Shown piece by piece: positions 8,854 through 19,144 of a stretch of DNA of 64,000 bases. Position numbers and translations under genes: made by a program. The notes under the pieces were generated by a model that was given only the letters and a program-made list of their open reading frames with translations, was not told the origin of the DNA and searched no databases. Positions within the stretch are counted from its first letter, which is position 1. Each line of letters begins with the position of its first letter. Origin of the DNA: Benincasa hispida (lineage: Eukaryota > Streptophyta > Magnoliopsida > Cucurbitales > Cucurbitaceae). Location: positions 59,051,508-59,115,507 of the forward strand of contig NC_052351.1 in the NCBI RefSeq assembly GCF_009727055.1, written 5' to 3'.

Positions 8854-11212
8854 AAGCTGTTGAGTAGAATTTCAGATCATCCAAGTTTCGACCTTCGGGC
8901 AGATCCTTGTGATCTAGACGAATGCGTTAGAGGAAAGCTTGAGAGTTCTTCATCTCCTTCATCCATTCTGAGTGACGACCAGAGCCTTCGCTGGAGTTAG
9001 ATCTCGAGAGAGTCAGCTCCACCACCCTTCCATGGCACCACCAGCAGCCTTGACACACATCTGCTGGAAGCAAGACATTGCTTCCAGCTGGTCCTTTCAT
9101 TTTCTCTTCTTTTCTTATATTATATTGTATTTCATTTTGGATTAAGAAATGAATATATTATGTGTTCAATGCATTTCTATGTTTCCTTTGATTCCATATG
9201 GGAGATGATGATGACGTGAGATTAGCCGTAAAAAACTCGATGACTAAAATCATAGGGATGCAATATATGATGCATGTCTTAAGTTATGCGTTGGTTATCA
9301 TGTGTCAATGGTCATGCGTTGGACTATGCAATATGCGATCACGAATGTATGCAATGACCATGCGTTCCTATCACAAGTTTTCTTGCGCTCACGCCAAGTA
9401 TAATGCGAACGCAAGTTTCTCGGGTGATCCAAGGTCGAACTCAGGGACTTGTAGCTAGACGTATGTGGTAATGTGTATGCGGCGGTTGAATAAAAGAATG
9501 ATGGAGGGTATTAGCTAATAACTACTCCTACTCCTAACTAACAGACAATGCAATGAGAAGCATGAATGAGAGGTAGAGACATGACAACTGTTGACGTGAA
9601 GTAAATGGATGGAAAAATAGACCAAATGTGGAGATTTCTTCATCGCAACCCTTAAGAGTGACCGCAAGAGCAACCTCAGCCAACGCAAGCTATGCGATCA
9701 TGCTACACACACTACAACCTATTTCTAGGATGTATGCGATGTGTATGCAAAAGGGTCGAGATGACCGCATACCGCCACCGTATCCTACTTCTTGGATCGC
9801 GGCCATTGTCCTCTCCGAGGGTGCATACGCTGTGTAATAGCAAATGGAGCTTATTCTAGTCTCCATTCTTGCTTATGCATACCTAATCTAGCTCTTTTGA
9901 GCATCGATTCTAACCTAGCTTCTCCAAGTCTTAGGTTTTTTCTTTAGAGTCTCTCCGAGTAGCTCTAAAGGTGTGATGGACGTATATATAAGACAAGATA
10001 ACCGCAAAAACATAGTTAACATAAAGATTCCTATATCCTAGTGAATACATGCTTACATTGCTTAATACGACCAACCATTTACCCTCCTGGGCAGTTTAGT
10101 TGTTACTAAATTTACTTATAGACAAGCATTGCGTCCGCCTATAGATAGGCATTGCACAGCTTCACATCAAGAAAATAAGGTTTTCTCACATACTCACGCA
10201 ACCGCAATACCTCCTGGTGGTTTGCTACATGCTTCATATCTCTAATCTGTATGACTAATGTATGCAATACTCTAGCAAATCTCACTAAGTGATGCAATGA
10301 AAGTTAAGGATGCTAAGTAAAGAAATATGGAGATGGAATCGAAGGAAACATAGAGATGCATTGAACACATAATGTATTCATTTCTTAATCCAAAATGAAA
10401 TACAATACAATATAAGAAAAGAAGAGAAATGAAAGTACCAGTTAGAAGCAATGTCTTGCTTCCAGCAGATGTGTGCAAGGCTGCCGGTGGTGCCATGGAA
10501 GGGCGGTGGAGCTGAGTCTCTCGAGAATCTAACTCCGGCGAAGGAACCGGTTGTCACTCAGAATTGATGAAGGAGATGAAGAACTCTCAAGCTTTCTTCT
10601 AACGCATTTGTCTGGATCACCGACAACATTAATGGACTTGGTCTAATTTTGACATTAGCGGCGCGTTGGTCCTTTTCTGAATCTCTGCTTCTAAAGACGT
10701 GGTAGGTGATATGTCAACATCATCTTTTGATTTTCTCGAGAAATGTGTTGATGCATTCATTTAACCAACCTTGTGGTCATCCCGCTATTATGGTTTATTG
10801 TATAGCCGCAATCGTGCAGTGACCGCATTCACTTGATTACCGCAACTTCTACATGATGACCGCAATCACTTGACGATCGCAACTCCTATGCGATGGACGC
10901 ATGCAGCTAATCACTGCAACACCCATATGTTGACCATATGTGTTCGCGTTTGCGATGGAGGGTTTCTCCGCATGCAGTCGTCTATGCAATAGCCCGACTT
11001 CCGTGTTTGCGTCCACTTCCTGCGTTAACTACAAAAGTAGACAATTGAACGCATAATAACGCATAATAATGGGTTAGCCGAGATTCTCAAAGCTGAACGT
11101 TGCAAACTCATTTTCTCATGAATTCCTAATATAATTGCCGCATATTCTACTTAATAGCCCTCATAATTCTAAATAAAAGGCCTATGATGACATACATTTG
11201 TGTCCGTCATCA

Positions 11213-11913
11213 CCGATTACTTACAGTGGAAAGAATTGTGTGAAACGTCTTTCATGGAAAAATACCTCGATCCCACTACTCTCCAAAAGAGGAAACAAGA
11301 GAGTAAATTTGATTTATTGGTCTTAGAGACATGTCTGGTAGAGAATGATGATTCTGCCTGGATTCTTGATTCAGGTGCTATCAGTCATGTTAGTTCTTCT
11401 TACCAAGGATTCAATTCCTAGCAAACGTTGTCACAAGGAGAGATGACTTTTCGAGTCAGTATTGGTGAGGTTGTTTCAGCTGTTGCTGTAGGAAGGCTAA
11501 AGTTATTTGTTGACAAGAAACGTTATCTATTACTGGATAATGTTTTTGTAGTTCTTCGTATTAAGAAGAACTTAATCTCGGTCTCTTGTCTCATTGAACA
11601 AGGCTATATCGTCTCCTTTTCTGAGAATAAAGTGTTTATTTTCAAGAATGGAATGGAGATTGGTTATGATTCAATGGAAAATAACTTATATGTACTAAGG
11701 TCGTTAGTCATAAAAGCCTTGTTTAACACTGAAATGTTCAGTATGGCAACAATAGCTAAAAGACCATAGGTTTCTCATAAGGAAAATGCCCATCTTTAGC
11801 ATCTAAGGTTAGGTCACATCAACCTCAATAGGATTGAGAAGTTGGTGAAAAGTGGAATTCTAAAGAGTTTAGAGAAAACTCCTTGCCAGTATGTGAATCA
11901 TGCCTCAAAGGCA
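11213..11913 (+). pseudogene. Copia A Gag/protease/pre-integrase fragment
   Basis: Begins in Gag with TDYLQWKELCETSF, then jumps via DPTTLQKRKQ straight to the protease approach FDLLVLETCLVENDDSAWIL and the active site DSGA. The C-terminal half of Gag with its zinc knuckle is missing. After a stop at 11419 the frame continues (11428-11769) with protease and linker sequence, ending in VIKALFNTEMFS. A further stop near 11767 precedes a pre-integrase fragment with LRLGHINLNRIEKLVKSG. It ends at 11913, where copia H begins. The DPTTLQK linker is shared with element D. Confidence 0.85.
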
Positions 11914-12022
11914 ATTGTAATGTTCATACATGATTGTAATTTGCTGTAATTTCTATATTGTTTGCATAACTGTATGTTGTGTTGATGATTATAATTGTAA
12001 CGTTCATACATGATTGAAATTT
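11914..12022. repeat. Short direct repeat at the 3' edge of H
   Basis: ATTGTAATGTTCATACATG (from 11914) recurs as ATTGTAACGTTCATACATG (from 11994). The second copy overlaps the last codons of the H RNase H. The H 3' LTR expected here is absent, so this is probably a deletion junction. Confidence 0.6.
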
Positions 12023-13622
12023 CGATTTCCTTTACCAAGTTTGGACCGTAAGTTGAAGAATTGAGAGTGTGTCAATGGATTTGTGAGGTAGTCAGCTAGC
12101 TGATCCGATGAAAGAACATACCAGATTTCAAGTTTCCCTTTAAGGACTAGGTCTTTGAAAAAGTGAACATCGATTTTAATGTATTTGGTCCGAGCATGGA
12201 AGATAGGATTGTTGGCTAAGGCCCCTGCAATCACATTGTCACACCAAATTATTGGCTTGGCTGAATGGGACTGCTGGATTTCGCTTAATAGTTGTTGAAG
12301 CCAAACAATTTTTGAAGCTGTGTGTGCAAGGGCTCGATACTCTGACTCAGTACTTGATCGAGCTACTGCTGTTTGTTTCTTTAAGGATCAGGAGACAAGA
12401 TTTCCACTAATAAATACACAGTACGCGACTACTGACTTTCTATCATCAATGTTTGTTGCCCAATCTGCATCTGAATAAGCTAATACTTCAAGTGAATGGC
12501 TTGGTTGAAACAGTAGGCCATAGTTATTTGTGCCACTGATGTATCGAAGAACTCTCTTTGTTGCTTGCCAGTGAGCAACTGTGAGGGCTTTGAGAAATTG
12601 GCTGAGATGATTCACAATATAAGTGATGTCCGGACGAATATTGATTAGGTACTGGAGTGCTCCGATTGTACTTTTGTACAAGAATGGATCAGTAAGAGGA
12701 ACTCCATCATTGATAGATAGGTGTTTGCCTAAGTAGTTAGGTGAGGCTGTAAGTTTCAGATCTGAAAAGCCAATCCTTTGTAATAGATCATCAACATATT
12801 TTGACTGATTCAATATAAACCCATGCTCCAGATATTGAACTTGGATACCTAAGAAGGAATTCAACTTGTCTAGGTCTTTGAGAGCAAACATGTTATCCAA
12901 GGTGACCATTAACCGAGAGATTAAGTGGTTGTTGCTACTTGTGATTATTACATCATCAACATAGACAATGACCAGTATAGTTGAACCCTTTGAGTTAAGT
13001 ATACACAATGATGTATCTGCCTTCGAGTTGGTGAATCCCCAGCTAATTAAAGTAGTGGTAAGTAGATCATTCCAGGACCAAAGGGCTTGTTTCAATCTAT
13101 ATATAGCCTTGTTCAGTTTACATACATGATTTGGGAACTTAGAGTTGACATACCCGGGTGGTTGATGCATATAAACATCTTCTATTGATTTTCCATTTAG
13201 GAAAGCATTGTTGAAGTCAAGCTGATGGTGGGCCCATCCTTTGAAGACAGCAATGCTTAGAACAACTCTGATTGTTGATGCTTTGACCATTGGGCTGACG
13301 TGTCAAAGAAATCAATTCCAGGATGTTGATGAAACCCTTTGGCTACTAGGCATGCTTTATATCTCTGTATTGACCCATCCAGATTTTTCTTGAGTCTGAA
13401 AATCCACTTGTTGCCCAACACATTGAAGGATGGCAAGGGAGGAACCAATTGCCAAGTCTGGTTGTTGATGAGTGCTTGAAATTCAGTATCCATAGCTTGC
13501 TTCCACTGAGGTGTAGCAAGTGCATCAGACACCCGCGTTGGTTCAGTTAAAGACCAGTCACATTGAGTAGTGCTTAGCCAAACTTTTGGTTTGAAAATGC
13601 CAACTTTGCCTCTCATAATCAT
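12004..13622 (-). pseudogene. Copia H reverse transcriptase and RNase H
   Basis: The N-terminal RT part (13622-13257) contains WKQAMDTEFQALINNQTWQL and NKWIFRLKKN; a frameshift near 13285 leads into VLSIAVFKGWAHHQLDFNNA. The catalytic box YVDDVI lies in the 13290-12388 frame, followed by SKYVDDLLQRIGFSD and YLINIRPDITY. A TGA at about 12386-12388 interrupts the RNase H start, after which TAVARSSTESEYRALA and IIWCDNVIAGALANNPI follow, ending at 12004. RT and RNase H copy the element RNA into DNA in particles. Only one frameshift and one stop are visible in 1.6 kb, so this copy is relatively young. Confidence 0.9.
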
Positions 13623-13729
13623 TGGATGAGTAGGCTACAATGGATGATAGGTGTTAGGAACAGGGGTTGTATGTGAGGCATTCGAAGTGGTGCTGCTAGG
13701 TGACTGATTGAAAGGCTGGCCATGGGAGT
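13623..13729 (-). pseudogene. Copia H linker between integrase and RT
   Basis: A low-complexity proline/serine-rich linker on the minus strand with stops. Its codon pattern continues the tail of the integrase frame (PPSSISHIPVEPISSPQ). No domain. Confidence 0.5.
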
Positions 13730-14720
13730 TTAGGTGGCTATATGCTCTGGACAGGGGCTAGGCAAGGCATCTAATATTTGGGGAGAGGAGATAGGTTCAA
13801 CAGGTATATGAGAGATGGAAGAGGGTGGATTGATATCTGGTATAAGGGTATTTGATAGGGAGGGACTGTTGTACGGATTTAAGGCAGATTGCGGTGGTTG
13901 GATGAGGGCAATGTGCAATAGTGAAGTTATGTTGGGAGAAAGAACTTGAGGGCCACTGTTCACTATAGTTTTGTGTGTTGATGAACCGAGCACCTGAAAG
14001 CCATAGAAGAAAGAAAAATCAGATTCATTAAAGATAACATTTCTGGAGATGAACACTTTACCATCTTTGTTGAGACATCGATGTCCGTTGTGAACCATGC
14101 TTGGACCCAAGTAAACACATTTACAAGAGTGGAACTGAAACTTGTTTGGCTGGTATGCTCGAAGACATGGAAAACAGGCACAACCAAATACTCTTAGTTT
14201 TGTAACATCTAGTGGTTTACTATACATCAGTTGTATAGGTGACTGGTTCTTTAGTAGCGGTGAGGGAAGACCATTTATCATATGACAAGCATTGAGAAAT
14301 GCATCCCACCAAAATTGAAGAGGCATTGATTCTTGTGCTAGTAAGGTTAGTTCCATCTCTACTAGGTGTCTATGTTTTCTTTCAGCTCTTCCATTTTGTT
14401 GGGATGTATAGGGACAAGAAAACCGAGAGGCAATGCCTTGTGAACTACATAACTGATGAAACTTGACATATTCACCACCATTATCTGATTGCAGTGCTTT
14501 AATGTTTGTTTTAAATTGTGTTTGAACAACTTGTAGGAAATGTTTGAAGGCTTGTAGTGTATCTAATCTGTTTAAGAGGGAAGACCCAGAGATATCTATT
14601 ATAATCATCAATAAACGATATGTAATATCTATATCCTTCAGTGAAGTTTGTAGAGGCTGGACCTCATACATCTGAGTGTATTAAATCAAATTTGTGTTGT
14701 GCATGAGACAAAGAATTAGG
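13730..14720 (-). pseudogene. Copia H integrase
   Basis: The N-terminal catalytic part (about 14720-14590) reads FDLIHSDV, a TGA where Trp is expected, then YRYYISFIDDYNRYLW; a frameshift near 14585 leads to AFKHFLQVVQTQFKTNIKAL, QSDNGGEYVKF (second catalytic Asp) and SQQNGRAERKHRHLVEM (catalytic Glu). VFGCACFPCLRAYQPNKFQF and a YLGPS box follow, then a Ser/Pro-rich tail. All three DDE residues can be found, but in two frames and past one stop. Integrase inserts the DNA copy into the genome. Confidence 0.88.
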
Positions 14721-15416
14721 GAAGGGTAGGGAATGAGCTTTACCAAGAAAGCAAGGTACACAAAACTTAATCCCTTCATTCAACTTAGTACGAAGATTAC
14801 AAGTTTTCAATATATTCTCCAAAACTCGAAGAGAAGGATGACCTAGTATCCTATGTCACAACCTTTTTGATTCTACTAAGTTTACTCCACTTTTGGACAG
14901 AACAAATGTTGTAGAATTGTTATTTTTGTTCATTGGGTTGAGAAAACAACTTGCCTCTTTGATATTTACATCAACTGGGATCACCTCTGCTTCATTCAAT
15001 TGATATAGTCCGTCTTTAAGAGTTCATTTCACCAGTACTTGTCCCGAACATTTGTCCTTAACAACACAACAATCATTATAAAACTCAATAGAAACATCAT
15101 TATCTTGAACCAGCTTTGATATATTAACCAGATTTTTTGCAATATTTGGTACAGACAAGATGTTTTTTAGATTCAGATTGCAACTAGAGGAACTTAAACA
15201 TGCATTGCCTATGGAGGATATATCTAACTTCTGTCCATTCCCTACTATAATTTGTTCGTTACCTATGTACTTGGAGGGATTTGCTATATTATTGGGATCT
15301 GCTGTGACATGGTTGGTTGCTCCACTATCTGCATACCAATTAAAGTCCCCTGCTGATTCAGTTTGAAGAAATGGATTCAAGTTCCGTGAGGTGATGAAGG
15401 TTGAGGGATTTTCCAC
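14721..15416 (-). pseudogene. Copia H protease and pre-integrase domain
   Basis: The frame 15416-15024 holds NWYADSGATNHVTADPNNIA, with the DSGA active site, and LKNILSVPNIAKNLVNISKL, the usual segment after copia protease. About 14860-14721 gives LGHPSLRVLENILKTCNLRT and IKFCVPCFLGKAHSLPFPNS, the His/Cys zinc-binding GAG-pre-integrase domain, in a shifted frame. The protease is one uninterrupted frame. Confidence 0.88.
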
Positions 15417-15473
15417 AAGGTTCCCTTGATTCTGAATGTTTCCTTTACCACTGTTTTGATTTAGGACAAATTC

Positions 15474-16452
15474 TCAATTGTACCTCTGATAGCACACATC
15501 CACAACATGTCTATACTTGGAGCAGACCTGACAGGTAGGCCTATTTCCTCTGCCTCGGCCTTTTCCTCTGTTTCCTCCAATGTTGTTTCCTCTGGATCCA
15601 TTAAATTCTTGCCTGTTACCTCCTTGTGTGTTGCTTTGTCTAGGGGTCTTGTATGAGGAGTTATCCCGATTGAAAGCAACATTGGCCGAGCCATTATGAA
15701 CAAACGTTGTAGTGGCTTTTGAAGTATTTTGGTGTTCCAACCTTTTCTCGAATGACAGTAGTTCAGAGTGCATATTTAACCAAGGGATATCAGGCTTGCT
15801 CTGAATAACGACCACCACTGGATTATACTCCTCATCCAATCCAAGGAGTACTTGAGACACTAGGTTACGTATAGACACTGGGCTACCAGCTTGAGCCAGA
15901 TTATCAGAGTGAAGCTTCATAAGTTTCAAATATTCAGACATTAACATGTTACTTTTATGTGTCTGTTGGAAAACTTGGTGAAGATAGTCTTCTTCTGCCC
16001 TCGACTGAACTCTAAACAACGAGTGAATGGCATCCCATAGACTCTTAGCACTTTCGTACCCCATCAGCTATACAGCAACTTTGGGAGTCATTGAGTTGTA
16101 TAACCACCCTAACAAGAGTTGGTCTGCTGTAACCCAAGCTTCATACAGTGGGTTCAGGACTTCACGCAGGTGGAGCTCGGAGCTTCTTCTGAGGCTTAAG
16201 AGTCTGCTTCACCAGGTTCAGCAACTGACAAAGTAGACACAATGAACATAGGAGGGCATACCTTAGCTCCGGACAGATTACCTTCAAGTCTGTATCCTTT
16301 CAGGATTGGAAAAGCTAGCATCTTCCACAGCAAAAGTTACCTCTCTCCAACTTGGTGCTGGTTATTTGATTTAGGAGTTGATTAAGAGGAGGTGTGTTGA
16401 ACTTCGACGATTCAATGGTCACGTTGAATCCTGTGATAGTGGTATTTGCCAT
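15474..16452 (-). pseudogene. Copia H Gag
   Basis: The start is the ATG at 16452 (MANTTITGFNV), 25-30 bases after the primer site. The first 130 codons contain stops and frameshifts. From 16064 the frame is clear: YESAKSLWDAIHSLFRVQSR, LVSQVLLGLDEEYNPVVVVI, LLSFEKRLEHQ, a Gly/Asn-rich stretch (QGGNRQEFNGSRGNN) and a CCHC knuckle CQVCSKYRHVVDVC near the end. Gag is the nucleocapsid/capsid precursor. The knuckle keeps both leading cysteines, the His and the last Cys. Confidence 0.88.
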
Positions 16453-16463
16453 AGCTGCTCTAA

Positions 16464-16476
16464 TACCAAGTTAGAA
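16464..16476 (-). promoter_or_regulatory. Copia H primer-binding site
   Basis: The minus strand has TTGGTATTAGAGC just after the LTR, one base off the plant initiator tRNA-Met primer site TGGTATCAGAGC. Confidence 0.75.
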
Positions 16477-16477
16477 A

Positions 16478-17214
16478 AATAAAGAGATGGAAACAGTTTC
16501 GTTTACCTCTTTTTTGTGTACAATAGAGTCGGGTGGTTAAACGAAGTAAAGACAAACCTTATCGTTTACCTTGTCGTACTACACGATGGAGCCTCAAAAC
16601 TTACATGATAGTAAAATGAGTTATCATTTACCTTATCATTGTGTGCGACAGGATTTGGACACTACACGATAGAGGCTATCTTTACCTTTTCGTTGTATAC
16701 GATAGGATTTGGGCGCTACATGATAGAGGCTATCTTTACCTTTTCGTTGTATATGATAGGATTTGGGTGCTACACGATAGAGGCTATCGTTTACCTTTTC
16801 GTTGTACATAATGGACACTGAGTGCTAAACAATGAACGATGTATTCAGTCCTTTAGCTAATCGTTGTACACGATGGATCCAAATTACTAAATGATCGACA
16901 GAGAGATTTTCAACTTTGCCTCTTCATATTTAATTCTTACATTGGGAAGGGGCAGCATGCCCGATTTATACACTATTCCCTATTTTAGGGATTCAAAGAA
17001 TTAAAAAATTATATACCAAATGACTAATGAAATGAGAACACATGGTCCAATACATGAAGAAAGAATATTTGTTTATTATCACCCAATCCTAATAGAAATC
17101 TGGAGCACTAAAGGAATAATCTTTCATCACTCACCTCAGTGACGTGACAATCTTTAGCTAATGTGTCTTCTTGACTCCTCCTTGGTCCCTGATGTGGCAT
17201 ATTCTCTAACAAAA
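16478..17214 (-). repeat. Copia H 5' LTR
   Basis: On the minus strand it begins TGTTAGAGAATATGCCAC at 17214 and runs to the primer site. A TATA-like TATAAATC lies near 16968-16961. Its downstream part contains a 54-bp tandem repeat and CGAT-type motifs. The LTR is about 740 bp. The left boundary is uncertain by a few bases. Confidence 0.75.
16639..16802. repeat. 54-bp tandem repeat, three copies, in the H LTR
   Basis: Units start at about 16639, 16693 and 16747. Each holds GATTTGG, CTACACGATAGAGGC and TTTACCTTTTCG. Because 54 is a multiple of three, both strands show open 60-codon frames that are repeats, not genes. Confidence 0.85.
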
Positions 17215-17721
17215 TTGAATAAAAGACTTTTCAGACTTTATTAATGAAGAAGATTCACATATTTATACAAGTGTGAAATTAAGTAAATAGGCAGTTACAA
17301 TTCAACAAATTTCAAACTATAACAGACTAAAACAAATGACTAACATCTAATACCTCCCAACCTTTGTTTTTCTCCTCCTCTTTTTAGCCAAAAGTCTTGG
17401 AAATGATTTCTTCCCCTCTTAAAACTTTGAAAATTTTCCTTTTTCTACAAAAAAATCAAAAAAAAGAAACAAACACATCTTCATAAAACCAAATTCGATT
17501 TTCATATTAGAAATTCAGAGAAATTTGTACTTGTGATCTTGAAAACAGATGAAGGGGGAAACTAATGAAGATTCAAAATCTACCTTGGTGACATTGGTGG
17601 TAAAAGATAAGGAAGAATCATCAGCATGCTTGCAAAATTCATAGAACAAACATATAGAACAATTCAAAAAGAAAAAGAAAATAATGTAGGAAACAATTTT
17701 CAGGACTATTGGACAGCATTT
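17215..17721. other. Unassigned AT-rich interval, possible LTR remnant
   Basis: No credible gene. The minus strand of 17257-17271 has CTTGTATAAATATG, a TATA-like element, followed by a stretch typical of copia LTRs (TTCATTAATAAAGTCTG). This may be the U3 of a solo or truncated LTR in minus orientation beside H. The rest (17400-17700) is A/T-rich with no recognisable content. Confidence 0.4.
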
Positions 17722-18257
17722 CGCCAATTACTAAGGTACCTTAGAGGTACCATGGATTTATGTTTGTATTTCAACAATTTTCCTATAGTGTTGAGGGGTA
17801 TTGTGATGCAAAATGGGTAACAGATAATTACGAAGTAAACTCAACTAGTGAATACGTGTTTATACGGGGAGAAGCTATTTCATGAAAATTGGCTAAACAA
17901 ACCTATATAGCATGATCCACCATGGAGTTGGAGTTTATAGCACATAAGCTAGCTAGACAGGAAGTAGAGTGGTTAAGAAGTCTACTAAAAGACGTGCCAC
18001 TGTGGAGGGCTTCTGTACCAGTATCCTTGCATTGTGATTCACAAGCTACCATAGGTATTGCCAAGAACAGTGTGTATAATGGAAAAAAGAGGCATTTTCA
18101 CTTGAGACATGGAGCTATGAAACTACTGTTGAAGGAGGGAATTATCTCTTTCGAGTATGTGAGGTCTGAGAGGAATCTGGCAGATCCTATCACCAAAGGT
18201 CTAACAAGAAGAGTAATTCTAGAATCTTCAACAAGTATAGGACTTAAACCTTTATAG
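17722..18257 (+). pseudogene. Copia 'I' RT tail and RNase H
   Basis: 17722-17820 carries LLRYLRGTMDLCLYF, the region between RT and RNase H. After frame breaks, 17922-18257 is a clean 111-codon frame: MELEFIAHKLARQEVEWLRS, VSLHCDSQATIGIAKNSVYN, HFHLRHGAMKLLLKEGIISF and VRSERNLADPITKGLTRRVI. This is the copia RNase H with its HCDSQ catalytic region and the ADPITKGL terminal box. Upstream pol is absent. The wording of the motifs differs from both H and the A/C/D/E group, so it is a third copia lineage. Confidence 0.88.
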
Positions 18258-18724
18258 TAATCCATGATCCACTATTTGGGTGGTCTATTGCGATTGATTT
18301 GATGGATAATTTGGAAAGTCATCGTAGCTCAGTTTTGAGTGGTCTATTGTGATGGACTTGATGAAGCAATTAACATGAATGTGAGGGTGTGACCACCTTA
18401 TATGAAAAATTTTAAGGGTTTCTTCCTAAAGCTTTCACGATGACCCAAGGTTTTATGTGCATGGCCTAAATTGCACTTGAAGTATGATTTTATCATAAAA
18501 TTAAGAGAGAAATCAAAGGATTGAAATGTGTTGTGAGGGTCTCAACCAAAATTTACAAAAGTTCAAGAGGCAACTCACTTTTGCAAATGCAGTTGTTTCC
18601 CTACTTGATTATGAATCAGTTCAAATCACAAGATATTGATGGTTAAATTACCATCAATCCATTACTCAAGAATCACTACTATCTTTCTATCTTTTTTTGG
18701 GTGCTTATAGGTCATCTGTGGAGA
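18258..18724 (+). other. Copia I 3' untranslated region
   Basis: Noncoding; it follows the RNase H stop and leads to a short purine-rich segment (CTGTGGAGAAT) before the presumed LTR. No other feature seen. Confidence 0.5.
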
Positions 18725-19144
18725 ATTGTTGGGAATGACCCACACATATCATTGGCCTATGACCCATAAGAAAGTTTAGACACGTAGAGCTTCTCATTTG
18801 TCCTACACTGAAGAATTAGGGAGTGATTATAGGGCATAAATATGAGAGCATTTCTAGAGGCTTGAAAAAGTGGAGAATGTGGGAGTAAAGGGCCTTTCCC
18901 CTACACACGCATCGAGCAGGTAGGGGCAATTGCATGAAAAAAGAAATAGTTTTATTTCATTTTTGTTTTGTTTTAAACTATTGAAGCTTTAATTATTTGA
19001 ATAAAAAAGGTTTTAGGATTAATTGTGTGCCATTAATGTTTTAGATCTGGTATTTAATTCCAAAAACCTTTTTTTAGCTATTTTCTCTTTTTCATCTTCT
19101 TACTCTTTAATTTAATAAAACGGAAGAATTACTGAACATCCGAT
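18725..19144 (+). repeat. Copia I 3' LTR, truncated
   Basis: Starts TGTTGGGAATGACCCACA within a few bases of 18727, has a GCATAAATATGAG TATA-like box near 18836, and is cut off at 19144 where the LTR of J begins. The end is lost. Confidence 0.55.

Larger units (their letters stand above)
8102..11212. mobile_element. Inverted-repeat (folded-back LTR-like) element, 3.1 kb
   Basis: The left end TGATGATGGGCAAAAATG is the inverted match of the right end, whose minus strand begins TGATGACGGACACAAATG. Similarity continues for about 1.1 kb (8102-9196 against 10310-11212). The centre (9200-10310) is single copy and has a GGTCGAAC-TCAGGGACT box near 9431 like those in the gypsy LTRs at 24862 and 49523. 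Ends are TG/CA, flanked by CGGAT (8097-8101) and CCGAT (11213-11217), a 5-bp duplication with one mismatch. Removing it restores continuity of copia A Gag. I read it as one LTR plus an inverted partial second copy. The right arm lacks about 100 bp including the TATA box. Confidence 0.7.
5633..11913 (+). mobile_element. Ty1/copia element 'A', 5' and 3' truncated
   Basis: It comprises a leader (5633-8062), the first codons of Gag (about 8063-8101), an inserted inverted-repeat element (8102-11212) and the rest of Gag/protease/pre-integrase (11213-11913). Its 5' LTR and primer site were replaced by gypsy sequence at 5633; its 3' part is lost where copia H begins at 11914. Leader and Gag are close to those of element D. 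Confidence 0.75.
11914..17214 (-). mobile_element. Ty1/copia element 'H' (RE1-like), 3' LTR missing
   Basis: On the minus strand: LTR 17214-16478, primer site, gag from 16452, protease, pre-integrase, integrase, RT and RNase H ending near 12004. The order is the copia order (integrase before RT). Sequence and LTR differ from the A/C/D/E group, so it is another lineage. The frame is broken in several places, but all domains are present, making it the most complete pol in the window. Confidence 0.85.

Noticed and set aside
9198..9837. Open frames of 86 and 69 codons in the centre of the foldback element
   Set aside because: No recognisable motif; codon content follows the local ATGCG-rich repeat and there is no homologous protein I can name.
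8102..11212. Mutator-like or other DNA transposon with terminal inverted repeats
   Set aside because: The flanking duplication is 5 bp rather than 9, ends are TG/CA, and a TATA box and LTR-type boxes are inside. No transposase seen.
16636..16821. Overlapping 60-codon frames on both strands
   Set aside because: Product of the 54-bp tandem repeat in an LTR.
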